Below, in pieces: positions 1-5,958 of a stretch of 6,770 bases of DNA. The notes beneath the pieces are model-generated. The model saw nothing but the letters and a program-made list of their open reading frames with translations, was not told the origin of the DNA and made no database searches. How positions within the stretch are numbered: the first letter of the stretch is position 1; the number at the start of each line of letters is the position of its first letter. The stretch comes from Clostridiales bacterium (GTDB lineage Bacteria > Bacillota > Clostridia > Christensenellales > Aristaeellaceae), in NCBI GenBank assembly GCA_012512355.1, contig JAAZEI010000168.1, positions 1-6,770 of the forward strand, read 5' to 3'. The position numbers and the translations under genes are program-made.

Positions 1-77
1 CATATTGTCATGTTCATCAAAACAAATTCTGTGTCCTATTGTTTATTGATAAGGAAAAAGTAATAAACTAGAGTTTT

Positions 78-99
78 CAGGCTGCGTCTGTCTTTTTTT
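78..99 (+). terminator. Probable intrinsic terminator of an upstream gene
   Basis: Arms CAGGC (78-82) and GTCTG (86-90) can pair over five positions, one of them a G-U wobble, around a three-base loop. TC and seven consecutive T residues follow (91-99). This is the arrangement of a rho-independent terminator, although the stem is short. It would end a transcript entering from the left edge. Two forward frames run from the edge to stops at 61-63 and 69-71, and either could be the tail of that gene, but neither is recognisable. Confidence 0.4.
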
Positions 100-101
100 G
101 C

Positions 102-122
102 TTCTTTAAACTATCTAAAGAA
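102..122. repeat. Perfect 7-bp inverted repeat in the operon leader
   Basis: The arms TTCTTTA (102-108) and TAAAGAA (116-122) are exact reverse complements separated by seven bases. The repeat lies just after the probable terminator and about 40 bases upstream of the candidate promoter of the DegV operon. The size and symmetry would suit a dimeric regulator's operator, or a weak AU-rich hairpin. Such AT-rich repeats also arise by chance, so no function is assigned. Confidence 0.35.
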
Positions 123-162
123 TATTTTACTCAAAACTTCCTGCTAACTTGAGATAAAAGAG

Positions 163-191
163 TAGACAAATCACTACATTTGCATTAAGAT
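163..191 (+). promoter_or_regulatory. Candidate sigma-A promoter of the four-gene operon
   Basis: TAGACA (163-168, five of six matches to TTGACA) and TAAGAT (186-191, four of six matches to TATAAT) are separated by exactly 17 bases. Transcription would begin near 198, giving a leader of about 40 bases before the chosen start codon at 240. It is the best-spaced pair found in the 1-239 gap. The region is AT-rich, so chance matches are possible. Confidence 0.4.
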
Positions 192-230
192 TGAAACAGT
201 GTTGATTAAATATACATAAGCATGATCAAT

Positions 231-237
231 GAGGTGA
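231..237 (+). promoter_or_regulatory. Ribosome binding site deciding the DegV start
   Basis: GAGGTGA matches the anti-Shine-Dalgarno complement over seven bases and places its GAGG core five bases before ATG 240. The earlier in-frame ATG at 222 has no purine-rich site upstream, and the binding site would lie inside its own coding sequence. The start at 240 is therefore preferred. Confidence 0.75.
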
Positions 238-239
238 CA

Positions 240-1085
240 ATGAGCAGTTGTAAAATCTTTACAAACTCAATTTCAGATATGCCAGTCTGGCTTACACAAA
301 AATACAATATTGGTATCATCCCCGATATTGTCATTTCTCAGGGCAAAGAGTATTTTTGCGGTATTGACCTTCAGCCGCTTCAATTATATGATATGATGCG
401 TAGCTCTGAGATGCTGCCCAGTACTTCCCACCCCAATGAGTATATCTATGCCTCCTATTTTAGAGAAGCAGAGGTATATGATGAAATCCTCTGTATTACC
501 GTTACAAGTTTGATGAGCGGTTCTTATCAAACCTCCAGCCAAACAGCCCGGTCAATGGAAGTGGAAGGCTTTAAAACTCCGATTTACATCTATGACTCTC
601 AGCAAGTCTCCTATGGGCTGTCTCTGATGGTGTTGGAGGCTGCAAAAATGGCTGAAAAAGGGATGACAGCAACTCAGATCATAACTCATCTGGACAGTAT
701 CAGAAGTAAAATTGGGGTATATTTCTGCTTACAAACTCTTGAAAACGCGAAAAAAGGCGGTCGTGTCGGGGAGATTAAAAGCTTGGCGGCTGGACTTCTT
801 AAAATCTTGCCAATTTTGACATTTAAGAATGGTACCGTCAAAGAACTCCGTTTGGTTCGCAATTTCCAAAAAGCTATCCTTGGCTTTGCTGATTATTATA
901 AACAGCTGGCAAAAAAAGACAGTATGGTTTTTATATTCCACGCAAATAATGAAAAAGATGCGCTGCGCGTTAAACAATCCATTCTCCAGGAAGAGCCTGA
1001 TGCCGATGTATATACCGAGTGGATTGGCCCGGCGATTGGGATATACGCAGGCGAAGGTGCGGTAGGCATCGCATTTATTGAATGA
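240..1085 (+). CDS. DegV family protein (FakB-like fatty-acid-binding protein)
   Basis: The 281-residue product is a full-length DegV protein, the family that includes FakB. FakB proteins are cytosolic carriers that hold a fatty acid while the kinase FakA phosphorylates its carboxylate. Visible family motifs, numbered from ATG 240, are TNSISDMP (8-15), the PSTSHPN loop (60-66), LMSGSYQTS with the presumed lipid-carboxylate serine S93 (91-99), DSQQVSYGL (119-127), TLENAKKGGRVG (166-177) and IGPAIGIYAGEGAVG (262-276). The last motif normally contains HTG, but here the histidine is replaced by Tyr269. An in-frame ATG at 222 would add six residues but lacks a ribosome site. No FakA-type kinase is in the window. 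The gene leads an overlapping operon, and its TGA shares four bases (ATGA) with the next start. Family assignment is firm; the natural ligand is unknown. Confidence 0.93.
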   Translation: MSSCKIFTNSISDMPVWLTQKYNIGIIPDIVISQGKEYFCGIDLQPLQLYDMMRSSEMLPSTSHPNEYIYASYFREAEVYDEILCITVTSLMSGSYQTSSQTARSMEVEGFKTPIYIYDSQQVSYGLSLMVLEAAKMAEKGMTATQIITHLDSIRSKIGVYFCLQTLENAKKGGRVGEIKSLAAGLLKILPILTFKNGTVKELRLVRNFQKAILGFADYYKQLAKKDSMVFIFHANNEKDALRVKQSILQEEPDADVYTEWIGPAIGIYAGEGAVGIAFIE

Positions 1086-1672
1086 TTTCTGTATTTTTGA
1101 CCTTTTGTTCTTTTGGGATGATGTTTTTATCGGATACGTTCAAACTGCACAAACGCAGGAAAGCAGGCAATCTCTTTTTTTTTGGCGGGGTACTAACGCT
1201 TATTGCAGCGGGTGTATTCGCATCCCTGAGCTCAAAGCGATTTGACCTTGCGCCAGCGTTCAAGACGCTATCCCTCTTTATTGCTGCGACAGGAGGCTGT
1301 GGACTGTTGTTTTCTCTTTTCTTATCACTGCCCGCTGTGCATACTTACTTTGGCAAGGAAGAACCCGGATTTCTGGTAGACAGTGGAATGTATGCCCTGT
1401 GCAGGCATCCGGGTGCATTGTGGTTTCCTATCTTTTCGTGTTTTTTAGCACTTGGGCTGGCCAACCCAGAACTGCTGTTGGCTGCCGTACTTGCTTCTTT
1501 GCTCAATGTCCTTTATGTTTGGTTTCAGGATAAGAAAATTTTTCCGCATACAATCATGGGTTACGAGCGATATCAAAAAACAACTCCTTTTTTGCTGCCC
1601 AATGCCCATAGCTTTTCGCGCGCTATCGGAAAAAAAGTTAAGAAACAGGTAGAAAAGCAGGTGGACAAATGA
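1082..1672 (+). CDS. Small membrane protein, ICMT/PEMT-like methyltransferase family
   Basis: The 196-residue product is mostly hydrophobic, with about five likely membrane segments (roughly residues 2-17, 30-49, 63-83, 111-128 and 129-148). Its C-terminal half carries the pattern of isoprenylcysteine carboxyl methyltransferases and related phospholipid methyltransferases: GMYALCRHPG (102-111), then after two helices GYERYQKTTPFLLP (160-173). Family members use S-adenosylmethionine to methylate carboxyl groups or lipid head groups at the membrane. The acidic pair usually seen before the last motif appears only as QD (149-150), so activity cannot be assumed. The tail is strongly basic and internally repetitive (KQVEKQVDK, 188-196). 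There is no clear Shine-Dalgarno site: the nearest GGTAGG (1061-1066) is 15 bases away. Translation probably depends on coupling through the ATGA overlap with degV. The start of the next gene is coupled the same way. Substrate unknown. Confidence 0.7.
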   Translation: MISVFLTFCSFGMMFLSDTFKLHKRRKAGNLFFFGGVLTLIAAGVFASLSSKRFDLAPAFKTLSLFIAATGGCGLLFSLFLSLPAVHTYFGKEEPGFLVDSGMYALCRHPGALWFPIFSCFLALGLANPELLLAAVLASLLNVLYVWFQDKKIFPHTIMGYERYQKTTPFLLPNAHSFSRAIGKKVKKQVEKQVDK

Positions 1673-3297
1673 AATTTAAAGAAAAGCTGCTGAAAGAATC
1701 CCCAGAAACAATATGGCAGGAACACTGTGGTTTTCTTGACCTTAGCATGAAAGAATACATCAATATTCAAAAAAGTCTGTTGATGGAGCAGATAGACCTC
1801 CTCTCTTCCAGCAATCTTGGCAAGAGGCTGATGAAAGATCAGGTGCCTAAAACGATCGAGGAGTTTCGAAAAACCGTACCGCTGACCAGTTTTGAGGATT
1901 ATGCTGATACACTGCTGATGCGCCGCGAGGAAGAGCTTCCCACAAAGCCTCAAATATGGTTGGAAACCACCTGGGAAGGGGGAGAATACCCCAGGAAAAC
2001 TGCACCTTACTCAAAAGCGATGCTGGATACATATACCAACAATCTGTTTTCGGTGATGATTTTGGCAGCATCTTCGTGCAGAGGACAATTTCGTGTCCGT
2101 TCGCGAAGCAAAGTACTTTACACACTGGCTCCATTGCCTTTTGCTTCGGGGCTTTTCCCGGAGCTGATGAAAAATGAAGTTGATTTCCATTTTATGCCGC
2201 CCGTGAAGGATGCCCTGGAGATGTCCTTCAGCCAGCAAATGTCCCGTGGATTTGAATTGGCTGTAAAGCATGGCTTGAACCAGTTTTTTGGCATGAGCAG
2301 CATTCTTTACTATATCAGCCAAAACCTCTTATCCGGTACAAGGTCAGGCCTGAGCCTCAAAAAGCTCTCCGGCATGTCTCCTGTCATGTTATATAGACTA
2401 ATCAAAGCACGTTACCGCAGCCGCAGGGACAATGTACCTATCCTCCCCAAAGATATATTCAAGCTGGATGCTTTTGTCTGCGTGGGTAACGATTCTACGT
2501 TGTACAAGCCTGAACTCGAAAAATATTGGGGAAGAAAGCCCATGGAAATTGCCGGCGGCACGGAACCCACCCTCATCGGGACCGAAACCTGGAGCCGGGA
2601 CGGTTTGGTCTTTTTTCCGGACGCTTGCTTCTATGAGTTTATTCCTGAGAAGGAAATGCGGCGCAGCCTTGAAGAGCCGGATTATTCACCTCGTACTTAT
2701 CTGATGGATGAGCTCAACGCGAACCAATTATATGAGTTGGTGATTACTGTACTTAAAGGCGGAGCATTTGTCCGCTATCGTGTAGGTGATGTGTATCGCT
2801 GCCTTCGCCTGTCAAATCCAAGTGATAATCTATCCATCCCCCAATTTGAGTTTGTTGACCGTACACCCAATATCATTGATATTGGCGCATTCACACGCAT
2901 CACAGCACGAGAGATTGACAAGGTTATTCGTCTGTCAGGTTTGCCCATTCGGCACTGGACTGCTTTGAAAGAGTATGACAGCGACAAGAAATCCTTCCTT
3001 CAGATGTTTCTGGAAGTTGAGGATGACAGTCTTGAAAACCAAAGTGCCGCAGCGGATATTCTCAAAGAGCATTTAAGCCTCTATTTCCGTTACTATGACA
3101 ACGATTATGTGAGTCTGAAAAAGCTTCTTCAGATAGATCCCCTTCGTGTCACGGTGGTCAAAGGCGGATCTTTTGAGGCATTTGAAAAGCTGAGGGGGCA
3201 TCCCCTGGGCAGAATCAATCCGCCTGCTGCTGATGTCATCGACTTTAGAGCGCTTTGCGGATACGCAGGGACGGGAGGAAGCAGCGCGTGGCAGTAA
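1669..3297 (+). CDS. GH3-like acyl-adenylating enzyme (ANL superfamily)
   Basis: The 542-residue product resembles the bacterial branch of the GH3 family. GH3 enzymes activate a carboxylic acid with ATP as an acyl-adenylate, and the plant members then transfer it to an amino acid. Recognisable elements are a GGTEP motif (296-300) matching the ANL Y-G-x-T-E motif, with Glu299; RYRVGD (369-374) with the expected ribose-binding aspartate; the following FEFVDRTPNIIDIG (393-406) with a conserved arginine; and a C-terminal domain containing KGGSFEAF (498-505) and GRINPP (514-519), as in the GH3 C-terminus. The region where the ATP P-loop should lie reads TTWEGGEYPRKTAPYS (100-115). It keeps the K-x-x-P end but lacks the usual Thr/Ser/Gly-rich stretch. 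No signal peptide or membrane segment is seen, so it is probably cytosolic. ATG 1669 overlaps the previous stop by four bases and is preceded by AGGTGG (1659-1664). Acyl and acceptor substrates cannot be read from sequence. A LuxE/acyl-protein-synthetase-like role is an alternative. Confidence 0.8.
   Translation: MKFKEKLLKESPETIWQEHCGFLDLSMKEYINIQKSLLMEQIDLLSSSNLGKRLMKDQVPKTIEEFRKTVPLTSFEDYADTLLMRREEELPTKPQIWLETTWEGGEYPRKTAPYSKAMLDTYTNNLFSVMILAASSCRGQFRVRSRSKVLYTLAPLPFASGLFPELMKNEVDFHFMPPVKDALEMSFSQQMSRGFELAVKHGLNQFFGMSSILYYISQNLLSGTRSGLSLKKLSGMSPVMLYRLIKARYRSRRDNVPILPKDIFKLDAFVCVGNDSTLYKPELEKYWGRKPMEIAGGTEPTLIGTETWSRDGLVFFPDACFYEFIPEKEMRRSLEEPDYSPRTYLMDELNANQLYELVITVLKGGAFVRYRVGDVYRCLRLSNPSDNLSIPQFEFVDRTPNIIDIGAFTRITAREIDKVIRLSGLPIRHWTALKEYDSDKKSFLQMFLEVEDDSLENQSAAADILKEHLSLYFRYYDNDYVSLKKLLQIDPLRVTVVKGGSFEAFEKLRGHPLGRINPPAADVIDFRALCGYAGTGGSSAWQ
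3273..3279 (+). promoter_or_regulatory. Ribosome binding site deciding the sensor gene start
   Basis: GGGAGGA lies inside the end of the GH3 gene, eight bases before GTG 3288. An upstream in-frame TTG at 3255 has no comparable site and would add an implausible arginine- and lysine-rich stretch of 11 residues, so GTG 3288 is chosen. Confidence 0.7.
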
Positions 3298-5795
3298 ATA
3301 GTACCCTCTTTGTCGCTATCCCAGCAGCGGCACTGCTTCTCAATCTGTTTCTCCTGCTGGTATGCATCAGCGCTAAAAAAAGCAAGCTTGTCATTGCTTT
3401 CATGCTGCTGGTAGCCTCTTATTCGATCTGGAGCGGCGGGTCTTTGGGGATGCGTGCCATGATATATCCGGGAGCCATCTTCTGGTTCAAGGTATCTTTT
3501 ACAGGTATTCTCCTTGTTCCCTTTATGATTTATAATTTTGTATACGAATATACCGAGCAAAAGGGTACTTTTACTCGCAGTTTAATGGCCGTCAGCTGGT
3601 TTATTATCATTGTTCTGGCCAACCTGGACTTATTTATCAAATCACCTGCGATTGCTTCGGAAAATGCGACGCGAAGTTTCGAATACACACTGACAAATTG
3701 GACTATTCTGCCAATTTTGTATGGGGTTTTCACACTTGGGCTCACCTTCCATATGATTTTTAAAAGCATCGCATATAAAGGCCAGTCTCTTAATGCTTTT
3801 ACACCTTTTTTCCTGGGCACTGGCGTATTGTTTGTTGGTTTGCTCTTAACGGTCATCCCAGGCTTCGGCTCTTTTCCAATTGACCCTTTGGCCTGCGGCA
3901 TTAATGCTCTCTTTCTATTTTACGCACTCTATAAGAAGCGTTTGATTACTTTTAAGATGGTTGCTTCGCGAGGGCCCTTGTACTTGTCAGCGATCATCAT
4001 GATGACCGCGCTGATGACGGTATTGTATTCCTCATTTGAAGAGATGTATGACCGGCGATTTCCGCAATATATAGCATATAAACCTATTGTGTTCTCGGTC
4101 ATACTGTCAATTCTCACTGTTTTGGTTTATAACTTGATTAGAAAAGCTCTCTTCCTTTTGTTTAACAAAACCCATGCAACAAGGGAGGAAGAGCTTCGCC
4201 GCTTCAGCCGGGAAATCAATGAATCGCTGGATGACAAACAAATATTAAAGACTTTTTGCGACCTGATCGAGCGGAACATGGATTGTGACATGGCCTATGT
4301 GCTGGTGAGTGATGACAGCGGCAATTATGTAACAGAGGCCGCAACTCTCCCGGTCTTGTCCGGAGGTATTGCCATTCGCAGTGAAAGCCCTGTGATAGAA
4401 TGGCTCAAGGAGCACAATCTTTCCATTACCTACAAAGATTTTACGCGCACCAAAAACTTCCATGCGATGTGGGAAAGTGAAAAAAGCACCTTCGTGGACA
4501 ATAACATCAAGCTGTTACTGCCCATTGCGGAGGGCAAGAGATTGCTCGCTCTTGCTCTGTTTGCAGATCGCGGGAACCATAAGAATTATTCTCCCGGTGA
4601 GATTACCTTCCTGGAGTCAGCCGGAGCGGTGATGTCCATCGCGACAAAAAATGCTTTGCTTTATGCTGCTATGCAAAAGGAAGCTTATACAGATACCTTG
4701 ACGGGCTTATATAATCGGCGCTATTTCAACAGCATTGCAAAAAAACAATTTGAGCAGGCAAAAATGCATACCTTGTCTGTCGTTCTAATTAGTTTTGATG
4801 ACTTTACCCTTTACAGAGAACTTTATGGGTCACTTCGGATTGAAACCGTGCTCAAGGACATGGCAAAGATCCTTTTGTCTGCCATCGGTAGCCAGGGCTG
4901 TGTGGCCAGATACAGCGAAAGAGAGTTTATCATTTCTATACCGTTTATCGATACTGAAGCGACGGGCAGAATCATTGAAGTGATACGAAATCTGTTCAAA
5001 AATCATGTGGATAATAAACGCGAACATGGGTACCGGCACCTCACCTTTTCTGCCGGCATATGCACCTACCCGGTATCATCTTCCAACCTTGAAGAGACCA
5101 TTAACTACGCCGGGGTTGCCCTATACACTGCCAAAAAGAATGGGAAAAACAGAACGCAGGTCTATAGCACAGAAACTTCGGGCAAGGCGCTGACGCCTGA
5201 GGCCATGCGGTTTGGCGAGCAGTGTGAGCGAACCATCTACGCCTTGACCGCCGCGATTGACGCCAAAGATCATTATACCTTTCAGCACTCTCAAAACGTG
5301 TCCCTATATGGCGCGAAACTGGCAGAGTATATTGGCCTGGACCCCGAGCATGTTGAGATTATCAGGCAGGCAGGCTTACTGCACGATGTGGGAAAAATTG
5401 GCATCCCGGAAAGTATTTTGAGTAAAGAGGGAAAATTAACGGATGAGGAACTCGCCATTATGCGCGAGCACCCTGAGGCATCGGTGGCGATGATAAAATA
5501 TCTACCAAGCCTTGATTATGTTGTCCCGGCGGCGTTTAGTCATCATGAACGCTGGGATGGCAAGGGTTATCCTCGAGGCATTGCCGGTGAGGATATTCCT
5601 ATTGCTGCACGCTGCTTGTGCATTGTCGATGCTTTTGATGCCATGACCACCCAGCGCAGTTACAAGGCAGCGATGAGTGTCGAAGATGCTCTGGACGAAA
5701 TCCGTCGGAATTTGGGTACTCAATTCGATGCTAAAATTGGATTGGCTTTCATCAAACTGGCAGAGAGCGGCGACCTTGCGATTCATAAAGTATGA
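3288..5795 (+). CDS. Membrane sensor: 9 TM, GAF, degenerate GGDEF, HD-GYP (c-di-GMP phosphodiesterase)
   Basis: Numbering is from GTG 3288 (835 residues). Nine hydrophobic segments lie at about 6-29, 34-55, 61-86, 97-117, 136-160, 173-194, 198-216, 230-250 and 264-292. The first seven resemble the 7TM N-terminal region of histidine kinases (His_kinase_N). A GAF domain follows (about 305-460), then a GGDEF domain (about 467-628) that keeps DTLTGLYNRR (469-478). Its signature site, however, reads SEREF (543-547), the first metal aspartate is Ser502, the substrate asparagine is Arg510, and no RxxD inhibitory site is visible. Cyclase activity is therefore very unlikely. The C-terminal HD-GYP domain (about 648-823) looks complete: His667, HDVGKIGIP (699-707), His728, HHERWDGKGYP (752-762) and DAFDAMTTQRSYK (781-793). 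Its predicted role is membrane-signal-controlled hydrolysis of cyclic di-GMP. The gene overlaps the GH3 gene by ten bases, which ties this sensor to the three upstream acyl-related genes. The domain call is firm; the input signal is unknown. Confidence 0.93.
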   Translation: MAVNSTLFVAIPAAALLLNLFLLLVCISAKKSKLVIAFMLLVASYSIWSGGSLGMRAMIYPGAIFWFKVSFTGILLVPFMIYNFVYEYTEQKGTFTRSLMAVSWFIIIVLANLDLFIKSPAIASENATRSFEYTLTNWTILPILYGVFTLGLTFHMIFKSIAYKGQSLNAFTPFFLGTGVLFVGLLLTVIPGFGSFPIDPLACGINALFLFYALYKKRLITFKMVASRGPLYLSAIIMMTALMTVLYSSFEEMYDRRFPQYIAYKPIVFSVILSILTVLVYNLIRKALFLLFNKTHATREEELRRFSREINESLDDKQILKTFCDLIERNMDCDMAYVLVSDDSGNYVTEAATLPVLSGGIAIRSESPVIEWLKEHNLSITYKDFTRTKNFHAMWESEKSTFVDNNIKLLLPIAEGKRLLALALFADRGNHKNYSPGEITFLESAGAVMSIATKNALLYAAMQKEAYTDTLTGLYNRRYFNSIAKKQFEQAKMHTLSVVLISFDDFTLYRELYGSLRIETVLKDMAKILLSAIGSQGCVARYSEREFIISIPFIDTEATGRIIEVIRNLFKNHVDNKREHGYRHLTFSAGICTYPVSSSNLEETINYAGVALYTAKKNGKNRTQVYSTETSGKALTPEAMRFGEQCERTIYALTAAIDAKDHYTFQHSQNVSLYGAKLAEYIGLDPEHVEIIRQAGLLHDVGKIGIPESILSKEGKLTDEELAIMREHPEASVAMIKYLPSLDYVVPAAFSHHERWDGKGYPRGIAGEDIPIAARCLCIVDAFDAMTTQRSYKAAMSVEDALDEIRRNLGTQFDAKIGLAFIKLAESGDLAIHKV

Positions 5796-5804
5796 TGAGT
5801 ATTT

Positions 5805-5825
5805 TACATAACAATGTATCTTTTT
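5805..5825 (+). terminator. Weak candidate terminator at the end of the operon
   Basis: TACAT (5805-5809) and ATGTA (5814-5818) pair perfectly around a four-base loop and are followed by TC and five T residues ending at 5825. The position, ten bases after the sensor stop codon, is right for an intrinsic terminator. The stem is only five pairs with a single G-C pair, so it may be inefficient or fortuitous. Confidence 0.3.
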
Positions 5826-5881
5826 GTGGGTCGTTTGATGATTTACGAATAGTATGAGATTTAAAGTTATTCATTATTGCA

Positions 5882-5916
5882 AATACATAGGAAATATTTG
5901 AAAAATATGATATGCT
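5882..5916 (+). promoter_or_regulatory. Candidate promoter of the LCP gene
   Basis: TATGAT (5906-5911) is one mismatch from the sigma-A -10 consensus. Overlapping it, TATGCT (5911-5916) is preceded by TGA, making an extended -10 element. The best -35 match is poor (AATACA, 5882-5887, 18-base spacing), which is tolerable if the extended -10 form is used. Transcription would start near 5920, about 40 bases before the LCP start. This gap of 163 bases contains no other gene that I can support. Confidence 0.35.
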
Positions 5917-5958
5917 GTCTTAGTCTACAAATAGTTCGATGTTTAAAGAGGTAATGAA

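Noticed and set aside
1..71. Possible C-terminal end of an upstream gene
   Set aside because: Two forward frames stay open from the left edge to stops at 61-63 and 69-71, but each gives only about 20 residues with no recognisable family feature, so no coding call can be supported.
222..239. Six-codon extension of the DegV gene starting at ATG 222
   Set aside because: There is no ribosome binding site upstream of 222, while GAGGTGA sits correctly before ATG 240, where the DegV homology begins.
1..239. Riboswitch, including a c-di-GMP riboswitch, in the operon leader
   Set aside because: The c-di-GMP output of the operon made this worth checking, but I could not find the conserved core or helices of a known riboswitch class, and the leader after the candidate start site is only about 40 bases.
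3255..3287. Start of the sensor gene at TTG 3255
   Set aside because: TTG is a rarer start and lacks a Shine-Dalgarno site. The added residues are a basic stretch before the first membrane helix, and GGGAGGA points to GTG 3288.
3129..3560. 143-codon open frame on the minus strand
   Set aside because: It lies antisense to the well-supported GH3 and sensor genes, shows no recognisable motif and is best explained as a shadow of their codon pattern.
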